Assembly (NCBI GenBank): GCA_026770585.1
Contig: MU646315.1
Span: 1,180,489 to 1,190,600, forward strand
Direction of reading: 5' to 3'
DNA: 10,112 nucleotides
From: Baffinella frigidus
Taxonomy: Eukaryota; Cryptophyceae; Cryptomonadales; Baffinellaceae
The notes under the pieces are model-generated. The model had not been told where the DNA came from. It made no database searches and saw only the letters and a program-made list of their open reading frames with translations. Made by a program: the position numbers and the translations under genes. Shown in pieces: positions 1 to 6,385 of the stretch. Positions within the stretch are counted from its first letter, which is position 1. Every line of letters starts with the position of its first letter.

Positions 1-128
1 AAATGGGGTAGTTAGGCATACGGCATTGCCTAGGACCTCCTACCGTAGGCCGAGGGATCCTAGGACCAAAACGTCTCGGCCTACGGTAGGAGGTCCTAGG
101 CAATGCCGTAGGCTCAACTACCCCATTT
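1..128. mobile_element. Palindromic MITE-like element
   Basis: The left arm 1-54 and right arm 75-128 are inverted copies with three mismatches over 54 bp, around a 20-bp loop. The ends read AAATGGGGTAG and CTACCCCATTT. The core has TACGGTAGG and TCCTAGG, words shared with the element families further right. There is no coding capacity. It lies in the intron left of exon 1. Confidence 0.8.
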
Positions 129-171
129 TCAGGCCGTTACCCTGTCTAATAAATCGGAGTTAACGGAATAG

Positions 172-207
172 CTGGAAGCCGAAGAGCTGCTCCGGCGCGC
201 TTTGACG
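172..207 (+). CDS. Exon 1 in window: LEAEELLRRALT
   Basis: The exon follows a possible branch point (gtctaataa, 143-151) and the acceptor ggaatag, and is followed by the donor gtatac at 208. It has 36 nt, phase 0 at both ends. LEAEELLRRAL resembles helix B of a kinesin-light-chain-type TPR (the AE-LLRRAL pattern). Joining directly to the exon at 929 keeps the frame. The acceptor is not preceded by a strong pyrimidine tract, so the exact 5' border is the least certain part. Confidence 0.6.
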
Positions 208-3200
208 GTATACCCGGAACCCTGGAGTCTGAACCCTGAAACCCTGAATCTGAACCCTGAACCCCGAAACCCTGGAATCTGAACCCTAAACCCTAAACCC
301 TGAACCCTGAACCCTGAACCCTGAAACCTAAACCCCAACCCCCAACCCATACACCCTGAACCCTAAACCCTAAACCCGAAACCCTGGAACCTGAACCCTG
401 AACCCTAAACCCTGAACCCCAACCCCCAACCCATACACCCTGAACCCTAAACCCTAAATCGCAAATCCTAAACCCGATACCCTAAACCCTAAGCCATAAG
501 CCCTAACCTCTAAGCTCTAAATCGGCGCGCCTTGGAGGTTCGTACACATCGTGTGTACGCTTGCATGACCTCTCTCGATGCCCCTGCTGGGACCTAGCCT
601 CTGTGGGGGTGCATACATGGCGGGCGTGTCGGAATCGATTATTCACGACCCTCTCTCTCTCCCTCTCCCTCTCCCTCTCCCTCCCAGGTTTTTTGGGTTA
701 CGCGATTGTCCACGTCTCGCTCTCTCTCTCGCTCTCTCTCGCTCTCTCGCGCTGTCTCTCTCTCTCGCTCTCGCTCTGTCTCTCTCTCTCGCTCCCTCTC
801 GCTCCCTCTTTCTCCCTCTCTCTCGATTTCTATCTCTCAGAGGAGGAGGAGGAGGAGGTGCACGTGCTACCCGAAGCCCGAAACCCTCAACATCAAGCCT
901 CAGACCCTAAACCCTCTCTCTCTCTCAGGTTGTGGATTTCGTGGAAGACGAGTTTGACCGCTCCCTCGTAAACCCCAAACCCCAAACCCTAAACCCTAAA
1001 CCCTAAACCCTAAACCCTAAACCCTAAACCCTAAACCCTAAACCCTAAGCCCTGAACCAAAACTCCAAACACCAAATTTTAAACCCCGAACCCTAAACCA
1101 CAAACCACAAACCCCACACCCCAAGCACCCAACCCCACACCCCAAACCCAAAAACCCCAAAACAAAAAAAAACAAAAAAAAACCACCCCACAACCCTCAA
1201 CCCTGAACACCAAAAATCCAAACCCAATACCCTAAACCCCAAACCAGGTGGAGGGGAAAGTCCTTCTGGAACTCTCGGACCTCCTCCTCGAATCAGACGG
1301 CTTCGACGAGGCCTGAACCCTTCACCATACACACTAAACCCTAAACCTCAAACCCCTAAACCCTGCACCTTAAACCCTAAACCCTGGACCCCAAACCCTA
1401 AACCCCACACATAAACCCTTAGCCCGAAACCCGAAACCCGAAACCCGAAACCCGCCCGAACCCCAAAACCCCAAACCCTAAACCTCAAACCTAAACCCCC
1501 AACCCCAACCCCCAAACCCCACACCAAAACGCTAAACCTTAAACCCTAAACACCAAACACCAAACACCAAACCCAAAACACCCAACGCCAAACACCAAAC
1601 ACCAAACACCAAACAACAAACACCAAACACCAAACCCTGAACCCTCAACCCTAACGCAGGCGGAACCTCTCATCAATCGCCTCCGAGAACAAGCGGCCGC
1701 AGAGCCAGGTGGACACCCTAAACCCTGAACCCTAAACCCTCAATCCTAAAACCTAAACCCTAAACCCTAAACCCTGAACCCTAAACCCTACACCCTAAAC
1801 CCTAAATCCTAAACCCTACACCCTAAACCCTAAATTCTGAACCCTAAACCCTGAACCCCAAACCCTAAACCCTGAACCCCAAACCCCAAACCCTAACCCA
1901 TAAACCCTAAAACCTAAAACCTAAACCCCAAACCCTGAACCCTAAACCCCAAACCCTAGACCCTCAACCCTAACACCTAAACCCTGAACCCCAAACCCCA
2001 AACCCCAAACCCCAAACCACAAACCCCAAACCTCAAACCCCAAACCCTATACCCTACACCCCAAACCCTAAACCCTAAACCCCAAACCCTAAACCCTAAA
2101 CCCTAAACCCTAAACCCCAAACCAGACCCTGCGAGCCGGAGCTGCCTGGTGGTGGTGGTGTTTGCGCTCACCGTGCGCTTGCAGGCCAGCACCCTAGCCC
2201 CTACACGGGTTCTGAGATTTGCCATCGAATTCGGATGGGCGTGTGGTGCCAACACCCAGCTTTGGGGTTGAGGGTTTCGCTGATGCAGAGCCAGACCCGT
2301 CGTGCCGGAACACCCTGGGTTTTATCGCAGAAAACGAGTTCTAAAACTCGTTTTCTTAAGTCAATTCCTCTACAAATTTGTCAACTTATGCGGAGAGTAA
2401 AGAATAAGTTGACGAATTTGTAGGGGAATTGACTTCAGAAAACGAGTTTTAGAACTCGTTTTCTGAGATAAGGTTGCGCTCACCGTGCGCTTGCAGGTAC
2501 TAGCATAGGGCAACGAACTGAACGTAGGGTAGTTAAGCCTGCTGTATTGACTACGGTAGGCCGTAGGCCCCCTGGGCCCGGGTTTCTCGTAGGAGCCTCC
2601 GTAGGGCGATACCCTATCCACTTCGTCACACCAGTAAGGCGTCCTCGTTGCCCTACCACCCAGCACCATCCACCAGCCATCCCAAGAGGCTCAAATAGTG
2701 CCCTGAAATGTCTTCGATTTACCTTGGATCGGGGTCGGATCCGACCCCGATCCAAGGTAAAACGAAAATGCCCCAGAGCACTATTTGAGCCACCGCCGAG
2801 AGCTAGTGGCTGGTGGTGGAGCTGGCGCTCACCGTGCGCTTGCATGCCAGGCTCCTCACCCCTATCGCTATCGAGTGAGTTTGGCACGAAATCAAAAGCC
2901 AGAGCCGGAAATCCAGTCGTGGCTGTCCCCTTCAACAGGACTTTCAAAACACATTTTCTTCACGGTGGAGGGGAAAGTTTTGTAAACCCTCTAAAATTGT
3001 GTCCCGTCTTTGCTCGGAAGCGGAGTCTGGGGGTCTGGGATTCGCGGGTGCCAACACCCAGCTTTATGGTTGAGGGTTGAGGGGTTTTGCTGCTGCAGAG
3101 CCAGACCCCGTGCCGGAGCACCCTGTCGGCGGTAGAGCGCTGTGCAGAGAAGTTGGCCACCGAAAAATGGGAAAATGGGGAAATTGGAGCCATTTTGTCC

Positions 3201-6041
3201 ACTTTTGAGAAATTCATGGTACTAAATTTCTCAAAAGTTGACAAAATGGCTGCAATTTTTCGATTTTCCATTATTTCCCGTGGCAAACTTCTCTGCACAG
3301 CGCTCTAGTGCTTGCACTCGTCGTGCGTTTGACGAATCGATTCGGCACTCCAGCCACACGGGGGACTCGCTAGCACTACCAACTCTAAACCCTAACCCTA
3401 AACCCCAAACCCCAAACCCTAAACCCCAAACCCCAAACCCTAAACCCTAAACCCTCAACCCTAAGCCCTAAACCCCAAACCCTAAACCCTAAACCCTAAC
3501 TGCAGGCAAGGAGGAAGGACTTCTTGCAGGCTTGGGAGGAGTTGCAGGTACCCCAAACCCTGCACCCTAAACTCAAACCCACACCTTACACCTGAAACCC
3601 TACACCCTACACCCTACACCCTACACCCGAAATGCGAAACCTCTGAACCCTGAACCCTGCACCCTAAACTCAAACCATGCACCCTACACCCGAAATCCTA
3701 CACCCTAAACACAAAACACGAAACCCGAACCCTCAAACACGAAATTCGAAACCCGAAACCTGAAACCCTATACCTTAAACACGAAAACCGAAACCCGAAA
3801 CCCGAAACACCAAACCCGAAACCCTGTACTCTAAACCCTAAACCCTATACCCTGAACCCTACACCCTACACCCCAAACCCTCAACACTAAACACTACACC
3901 ATACACGCTAAACAATAAATCATAAACCCTAAACCCCAAACCCCAGACCCTACCTTTCCTGATACTAGGCGCTAGACCCTCGCGGTCCCGCCCCTCCCTC
4001 ACAGCCTACCGCGGTCATGGTATGTATGAGGGAACGACCTTTATTAATCAGAAAGAGAGACTTTTATTGGTAGGAGAGAGATACCTGTACTTAGGCATTC
4101 GTTAAGCCACGCTTTCTCCCTTGCCTCAGACCATCCCACCCCTCTCTCACGCCTTACCGTGTGGGAGGGGTTGTAAGGTGTGAAGGTGACCATGGTCATG
4201 CTCTGCTATTCGTCAAGCACCACTTTTGCATACATGGTGGCCGTGTTGGTAGTAATATAGCTATCTCTCTCCCCCTCTTGCCTTCGGGAAGTCATAAAGG
4301 TCTCTAGATTTCTCCCTTGCCTCAGACCCGACGCACTCATCCACCCGCGAATCTCTGACCTCAACGCACTCGGTGGGCTTGGAGGGTTTCGGATGTGAAT
4401 TTGGGGGCGGATTCTGGGGTGTTACGTGACCAAATTTACACCAGAAAATCCTCAAAGTTAATTATCTCTGGGCAAGTTGACTTTTGTTGAAAGGTCCGTA
4501 GTCTACCGTGTGGTTCCGACCTCCCCCGTCACGACCAGTTTCCCTCCTGAGATCAACAAACAGTGCTTTCCTCTCAATAGTGAGGTGTTTCCCCTTCCAT
4601 AAACGTCCCCCCCCCCTGCGATCAATAAGCAATCATTTCCCTTCCATGCAGGGTACCCCCCCCCCCCGTGATCAGTACAGGGGTACCTCGCTTCTCAGAA
4701 ACCGCCCCCCCCCTAGGACCACCATAGGGCCCTAGGCACAGGCCTACTGTAGGGTCCTAGGGGGAGACAGTTTCTTATGAGCGAGGTACCCCTGTACACA
4801 GCGCGTCCCCCTCCATGAAAGGTGCTTTCCCCCTGCGACCAATAATCTTAGTATACGTTGTATACTTGGTGATATACGACTCTGGGTAGGTGACCTTTCG
4901 ACATGTTCTTGTCTCGTGTCTAGTATATAGTATATAGTATATAGTATATAGTATATAGTATATAGTACAGTGAACATAGTATGTAGTATATAGTATATTT
5001 TATATAGTATATAGTATATGATATATAGTATACGGTAGTAGGCGCCTCCCACGTTGGTTGCCCCCTTACAGGCCTCGGAAGGCCTCCTGAAGCTTCCAAA
5101 AAAACGCACGGGAGGACGCATACCTCCCCGCTACCCGTAATAAACACGAACTTATCTCTTAGGCAGTGGGGTGCATATATGGCGGCCGTTTCGGTACTAA
5201 CAAACGTCTTTCGCAGGCGCTGGAAGGCCTCCACAAGCCGATCTCGAAAACCACCCTGCTCAGACGCAGCCTCTGCGGGGGTGCATGCATGGCGGCCGTG
5301 TTGGTACTAACAAGGGTCTCTCTCTCAGGCGCTGGAGGGCCTTCTGAAGACGATGCCCAAAGGCACGCGGGAGGACTCCTACCTCCCCGCAGGTTCCCTA
5401 CACCTGAACACCTGAACCTGAAAACCGAAAACCGAAAACCGAAACCCGAAACCCGAAACCCGAAACCCGAAACCCGAAACCCTGAACCCGAAACCCGAAA
5501 CCCGAAACCCTGACCCCTAAACCCTGAACCCTAAACCCTTAATCATGAACCCTAAACCCTAAACCCTAAACCCGAAACCCTAACACTGAGACCCTAAACC
5601 CTAAACTTTAAACCCTAAACCCTAAACCCCAAACCCCAAACCCTAAACCCCAAACCCCAAACCCTAAACCTCAAACCCCAAACCCTAAACCTCAAACCCC
5701 AAACCCCAAACCAGTGAACAAGGCGCGGTTCACGATGCTGGATGGAAAAAAGGTAAACCCTAAACCCTAAACCTTAAACCCTCGAGCCCTAAACACTTAA
5801 CCCGAAACCCGAAACCCGATACCCGAAACCCGAAACCCGAAACCCGAAACCTTAAGCCTTAAACCCTAAACCCCAAACCATAAACCATAAACCATAAACC
5901 ATAAACCATAAACCATAAACCATAAACCACAAACCATAAACCCTAAACCCGAAACCCGAAACCCGAAACCCTTAGGACTTCCTGGAGTCGTTGGAAATGA
6001 TGGGGAAGTTGGGGGACCGGGGCGGGACAGGGGCGGAGTGA
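172..6041 (+). CDS. Nine-exon 3' part of a gene for a TPR-like protein (partial)
   Basis: Inferred join of exons 172-207, 929-967, 1248-1310, 1660-1708, 2126-2148, 3506-3547, 5329-5392, 5715-5752 and 5976-6041. The sum is 420 nt, which is 139 codons plus TGA; every phase matches and no internal stop occurs. All acceptors are AG, and donors are GT except GC at 1311. Residues 1-62 contain LEAEELLRRAL, LLELSDLLLESDGFDEAEPL and INRLRE. This matches the TPR pattern of small and large hydrophobics followed by an A-E-P-L helix, as in kinesin-light-chain-type repeats, so a protein-binding scaffold role is likely. Residues 63-139 are charged and helical-looking, and I do not recognise them. The start codon lies left of the window. 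Coding sequence is about 7% of the span, and the introns are mostly telomere-like heptamers. The splice model rests on sequence signals only, with no transcript evidence. Confidence 0.68.
212..520 (+). repeat. Degenerate telomere-like heptamer array
   Basis: Variants CCCTGAA, CCCTAAA, CCCCAAC and CCCGAAA are intermixed. A roughly 44-bp segment at 331-374 recurs at 415-458, an 84-bp offset, so larger blocks were duplicated within the array. It reads CCCTAAA on the coding strand. Confidence 0.85.
564..650 (+). repeat. Copy of dispersed GTGCATACATGG module
   Basis: From GACCTCTCTCGATGCCC through CCTCTGTGGGGGTGCATAC to CGGGCGTGTCGG, this matches 6796-6858 and, more weakly, 5245-5310. In this copy the TACTAAC branch-like word is degraded, and a CT tract ending in CAG follows. 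Confidence 0.65.
650..840 (+). repeat. CT-rich low-complexity tracts
   Basis: CTCTCC and CTCTCG microsatellites run at 650-685 and 714-840, interrupted by a 26-nt non-repetitive island (688-713). Open frames here are only SLSLSL translations. Confidence 0.85.
929..967 (+). CDS. Exon 2: VVDFVEDEFDRSL
   Basis: A strong pyrimidine tract ending in tctctctctctcag precedes the exon, and the donor gtaaacccc leads straight into a CCCTAAA array. The exon has 39 nt, phase 0/0. The acidic peptide would form the linker or first helix before the next TPR. This is among the clearest exons because the change from repeat to coding-like sequence is abrupt on both sides. Confidence 0.72.
968..1247 (+). repeat. 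Intron 2, telomere-like array
   Basis: A nearly perfect CCCTAAA run covers about 976-1046, then variants drift toward CCCCAAA, CCACAAA and A-rich sequence (1161-1185). The whole intron from GTAAAC to CAG is built of the heptamer, and even the 3' splice site is made from a variant unit. Confidence 0.85.
1248..1310 (+). CDS. Exon 3: TPR core VEGKVLLELSDLL...SDGFDE
   Basis: The acceptor ccccaaaccag is itself a heptamer variant (CCAAACC followed by AG). The exon has 63 nt, phase 0/0. VLLELSDLLLESDGFDE followed by AEPLINRL from exon 4 gives a convincing TPR motif: helix A, the G-F/Y turn, then helix B starting DEAEPL. The downstream border must be GC at 1311-1312, because reading on gives GCC TGA, a stop. 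If the gene ended there, the later in-phase exons would be unexplained, so a GC-AG intron is preferred. Confidence 0.68.
1311..1659 (+). repeat. Intron 3, GC-AG, telomere-like array
   Basis: It begins GCCTGAACCC at the exon 3 end and finishes ACGCAG. Contents are CCCTAAA, then CCCGAAA (about 1428-1455), then a homogeneous CACCAAA sub-array (about 1547-1637). The GC donor is inferred from frame. Confidence 0.7.
1660..1708 (+). CDS. Exon 4: AEPLINRLREQAAAEP
   Basis: The exon lies between acceptor aacgcag and donor gtggac. It has 49 nt, phase 0 in and phase 1 out. AEPLINRL continues the TPR helix B begun in exon 3, which supports joining across the unusual GC donor. The peptide then becomes alanine- and glutamate-rich. 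Confidence 0.7.
1709..2125 (+). repeat. Intron 4, telomere-like array
   Basis: It starts gtggac and ends aaaccag. It is about 410 bp of CCCTAAA, CCCTGAA and CCCCAAA units with almost no other sequence. Confidence 0.85.
2126..2148 (+). CDS. Exon 5 (23 nt): D-PASRSCL
   Basis: The acceptor is aaaccag at the end of a long CCCTAAA array, and the donor is in a gtggtggtggtg run. With 23 nt the exon restores phase from 1 to 0, exactly what joining exon 4 to exon 6 needs. The micro-exon is short enough that its 3' border is uncertain: the GTG run gives several possible GT donors, and CTG followed by gtggtg is the in-phase choice. Confidence 0.5.
2160..2316 (+). repeat. Duplicated intronic block, copy A
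   Basis: It starts with TGCGCTCACCGTGCGCTTG, then GCCAGCACCCTAGCCCCTA. It ends with the GCCAACACCCAGCTTTGGGG to CACCCTG segment (2247-2316), which closely matches 3049-3124. Copy B (2820-3124) has the same order with extra sequence in the middle. Confidence 0.7.
2322..2471. mobile_element. Palindromic MITE, AT-richer family
   Basis: Arms 2322-2389 and 2404-2471 are 68-bp inverted repeats with few mismatches around a 14-bp loop. Each arm contains its own hairpin (AAAACGAGTT and AACTCGTTTT). The ends are TA-TCGCAGAAA and TTTCTGAGA-TA, fitting a TA target duplication. Base composition is far more AT-rich than the surroundings. Confidence 0.82.
2506..2655. mobile_element. Short-TIR element with TA ends (degenerate)
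   Basis: TAGGGCAACGA at 2506-2516 is inverted at 2645-2655 (TCGTTGCCCTA). The interior is not clearly palindromic but carries TACGGTAGG, as in other element cores here. Confidence 0.45.
2688..2791. mobile_element. Symmetric palindromic element
   Basis: The 52-bp arms (2688-2739 and 2740-2791) meet without a loop, and the central 44 bp (22 each side) is a perfect palindrome around GGATCC. The ends are GGCTCAAATAG and CTATTTGAGCC. Unlike its neighbours it has no TA border. Confidence 0.8.
2820..3124 (+). repeat. Duplicated intronic block, copy B
   Basis: It repeats the order of copy A: GCGCTCACCGTGCGCTTGC near 2825, then GCCAACACCCAGCTTTATGG to CACCCTG (3049-3124). An additional roughly 150 bp lies in the middle, including GTGGAGGGGAAAGTT at 2967-2981, which echoes the first 14 bases of exon 3. 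Confidence 0.65.
3133..3307. mobile_element. Palindromic MITE with TAGAGCGC ends
   Basis: The arms (3133-3214 and 3224-3307) are long imperfect inverted repeats around a roughly 9-bp loop. The ends are TA-GAGCGCTGTGCAGAG and CTCTGCACAGCGCTC-TA, consistent with TA insertion. The arms contain AAAATGG and TTTTGAGAAATT blocks and do not code. Confidence 0.83.
3380..3500 (+). repeat. Telomere-like array before exon 6
   Basis: Clean CCCTAAA and CCCCAAA units run directly into the acceptor ctgcag of exon 6. Confidence 0.88.
3506..3547 (+). CDS. Exon 6: ARRKDFLQAWEELQ
   Basis: The acceptor is ctaactgcag, with a CTAAC branch-like motif very close by. The donor gtaccccaaaccc runs into heptamers. The exon has 42 nt, phase 0/0, and the peptide is amphipathic and charged. 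It stands out sharply between two telomere-like arrays. Confidence 0.7.
3548..3955 (+). repeat. Telomere-like array after exon 6
   Basis: Variants are strongly drifted: CCCTACA blocks (about 3598-3628), CCCGAAA, ACACGAAA and CCCTAAA. Still CCCTAAA-sense on the coding strand. Confidence 0.85.
3956..4500. other. Anonymous intronic stretch
   Basis: No coding or RNA gene is recognised. It has a repeated CTCCCTTGCCTCAGACC (4113 and 4314 areas), an inverted pair CACGCCTTAC and GTAAGGTGTG (4149-4181), and a degenerate copy of the CATGGTGGCCGTGTTGG module (4227-4262). Confidence 0.5.
4417..4504 (+). repeat. Dispersed repeat, copy inverted at 7741-7836
   Basis: The segment GTGACCAAATTT through CCAGAAAATCC and GTTGACTTTTG to AAAGGTCCGTAGTC matches the reverse complement of 7745-7836 at roughly 85% by eye. 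Similarity continues weakly past both ends. Confidence 0.7.
4548..4675 (+). repeat. Degenerate roughly 48-bp tandem repeat with C-tracts
   Basis: The words GATCAA, TTTCC, CTTCCAT and a poly-C run recur about two and a half times. A further piece (CTCCATGAAAGG, TGCGACCAATAA) follows the element at 4676-4796, so that element probably inserted inside the array. Confidence 0.55.
4676..4796 (-). mobile_element. ACAGGGG-family MITE, copy 1 (inverted)
   Basis: Terminal inverted repeats TACAGGGGTACCTCGC and GCGAGGTACCCCTGTA. The core reads in the opposite orientation to the majority of copies (ACCACCATAGGGCCC first). TA is present at both ends. Confidence 0.85.
4920..5035. repeat. TATATAG heptanucleotide microsatellite
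   Basis: About 16 units of AGTATAT/TATATAG, with a short interruption near 4966-4985. It is also heptameric but AT-only apart from one G per unit, and unrelated in sequence to CCCTAAA. Confidence 0.9.
5072..5131 (+). pseudogene. Degenerate copy of exon 7 (first)
   Basis: After the acceptor-like ccccttacag the sequence GCCTCGGAAGGCCTCCTGAAG matches the start of exon 7 (ASEGLLK against ALEGLLK). The match continues to CCTCCCCGC. A 2-bp deletion in the CACGCGGGAGGAC part breaks the frame, and the donor GT is replaced by TA. A dead exon copy. Confidence 0.68.
5171..5216 (+). repeat. Small intron-like module with TACTAAC (copy 1)
   Basis: GTGCATATATGGCGGCC, then TACTAAC (5195-5201), then a T-rich tract and CAG. 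At 46 nt it has donor, branch point and acceptor, and it directly precedes an exon-7-like sequence. A near-identical copy lies 110 bp downstream. Confidence 0.65.
5217..5280 (+). pseudogene. Second copy of exon 7, possibly an alternative exon
   Basis: GCGCTGGAAGGCCTCCACAAG matches exon 7, then diverges after about 40 bp. The stretch up to the GT at 5281 is 64 nt, the same length and phase as exon 7, with an open frame (ALEGLHKPISKTT...). It could be a mutually exclusive alternative exon or a relic. Confidence 0.45.
5281..5328 (+). repeat. Small intron-like module with TACTAAC (copy 2)
   Basis: GTGCATGCATGGCGGCC, then TACTAAC at 5305-5311, a CT tract and CAG at 5328. At 48 nt it matches the 5171-5216 module closely and supplies the acceptor of exon 7. 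Confidence 0.65.
5329..5392 (+). CDS. Exon 7: ALEGLLKTMPKG...DSYLPA
   Basis: A textbook intron end precedes the exon: branch point TACTAAC (5305-5311), the pyrimidine run gtctctctctcag, then GCGCTGGAGGG. The donor is gttccc at 5393. The exon has 64 nt, phase 0 in and phase 1 out. Two diverged copies of this exon lie just upstream (from 5072 and 5217), which supports its being a real, duplicated exon. Confidence 0.72.
5393..5714 (+). repeat. Intron 7, telomere-like array
   Basis: It starts GTTCCC, passes CACCTGAA, has a homogeneous CCCGAAA block (about 5429-5512), then CCCTAAA and CCCCAAA, and ends ACCAG. Confidence 0.87.
5715..5752 (+). CDS. Exon 8: VNKARFTMLDGKK
   Basis: The acceptor ccccaaaccag ends a heptamer array, and the donor gtaaaccct starts the next one. 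The exon has 38 nt, phase 1 in and phase 0 out, so it fits between exons 7 and 9. Basic peptide of unknown function. Confidence 0.72.
5753..5975 (+). repeat. Intron 8, telomere-like array
   Basis: It starts GTAAACCCT, then a CCCGAAA block (about 5801-5850), a run of about eight CCATAAA units (5878-5940), CCCGAAA again, then CTTAG. Each variant is locally homogeneous. Confidence 0.87.
5976..6041 (+). CDS. Exon 9, terminal: DFLESLEMMGKLGDRG... then TGA
   Basis: The acceptor cccttag at the end of a CCCGAAA array is followed by 66 nt ending in TGA. The peptide starts helical (DFLESLEMMGKL) and ends in a glycine-rich tail. The heptamer introns stop here and an element cluster begins 15 bp later, which fits a gene end. 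I see no clear polyadenylation signal. Confidence 0.65.
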   Translation, partial: DFLESLEMMGKLGDRGGTGAE

Positions 6042-6056
6042 CTTCACCTGAGGAGC

Positions 6057-6182
6057 TACAGGAGTACCTCGCTCATAACAAAGCGCCTCATCCTAGGACC
6101 CTACAGTTGGGCCATGCCTAGCTAGGGCCCGATGGTGGTCCTAGGAGTGGGGGCTCTTTCTTATGAGCGAGGTACCCCTGTA
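6057..6182 (+). mobile_element. ACAGGGG-family MITE, copy 2
   Basis: The left end TACAGGAGTACCTCGC carries one mismatch, and the right end GCGAGGTACCCCTGTA is intact. The core CTAGGACCCTACAGTTGGG to GGTGGTCCTAGG is in the majority orientation. It starts 15 bp after the TPR-gene stop codon. Confidence 0.85.
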
Positions 6183-6385
6183 ATGAGAGACCACCTTTAC
6201 CAAGGGTGTCCGTGTACTGCTGTCACGTCCCGAAAGTAGTACCGGGCTGTAACAAGGCGGTACAAAAAGGTACAAGCCAGTACAAAAAGTTACTACCGTC
6301 ACGTCCAAATAAGCCGTCCATCTAACATATATAGGCCACACCCACAATTACCCTGGGCCATAAGTGCACATCGGGGTCTTTACGG
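6183..6385. other. Anonymous spacer with small direct repeats
   Basis: GTCACGTCC occurs at about 6223 and 6298, and GTACAAAAAG-like words recur at 6261-6291. No gene recognised. Confidence 0.5.

Larger units (their letters stand above)
208..928 (+). other. Intron 1
   Basis: It starts gtatac and ends in a CT run plus CAG. The order is: degenerate CCCTGAA/CCCTAAA heptamers (212-520), a hairpin-forming palindrome at 541-559 (CGTACACA stem, TCG loop), a copy of the dispersed GTGCATACATGG module (about 564-650), and long CT-rich tracts (650-685 and 714-840). Two small acceptor/donor-bounded islands (688-713 and 841-857) break phase and were not included as exons. Confidence 0.55.
2149..3505 (+). 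other. Intron 5, nested repeats and palindromic elements
   Basis: This is a 1.36-kb intron. It contains three copies of GCTCACCGTGCGCTTGCA (about 2167, 2476 and 2827) and a weaker fourth near 3309. It also holds a duplicated block (2247-2316 and 3049-3124), four palindromic elements, and a telomere-like array (about 3380-3500) before the acceptor ctgcag. Confidence 0.6.
3548..5328 (+). other. Intron 6, composite 1.8-kb intron
   Basis: In order it holds: telomere-like array (3548-3955), mostly anonymous sequence (3956-4500), a C-tract tandem repeat (4548-4675), an ACAGGGG-family element (4676-4796), a TATATAG microsatellite (4920-5035), and two extra exon-7 copies with small intron-like modules (5072-5328). 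It ends in TACTAAC, a CT run and CAG. Confidence 0.6.

Noticed and set aside
129-350. - strand frames of the GFRVQGSGFR type and NPKPQTPNPKP-type + strand frames
   Set aside because: Pure translations of telomere-like heptamers; common false gene calls in such genomes.
541-559. Rho-independent terminator-like hairpin
   Set aside because: An 8-bp stem without a T-run in a eukaryotic intron; no support for a terminator.
688-713. 26-nt island with cccag acceptor and gt donor (FFGLRDCP)
   Set aside because: Including it, alone or with 841-857, breaks the phase between exons 1 and 2; it may still be an alternative exon.
841-857. 17-nt AGG-repeat micro-exon (EEEEE) before GTGCAC
   Set aside because: The 17-nt length does not fit between exons 1 and 2 in phase, and it is low complexity.
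561-971. Open frames of 136 and 110 codons rich in SLSLSL
   Set aside because: They are translations of CT microsatellites and span inferred splice sites; no domain.
2547-3080. 177-codon + frame and the overlapping 155-codon - frame
   Set aside because: They cross several unrelated repeats and two palindromic elements; no motif and no coding-like pattern.
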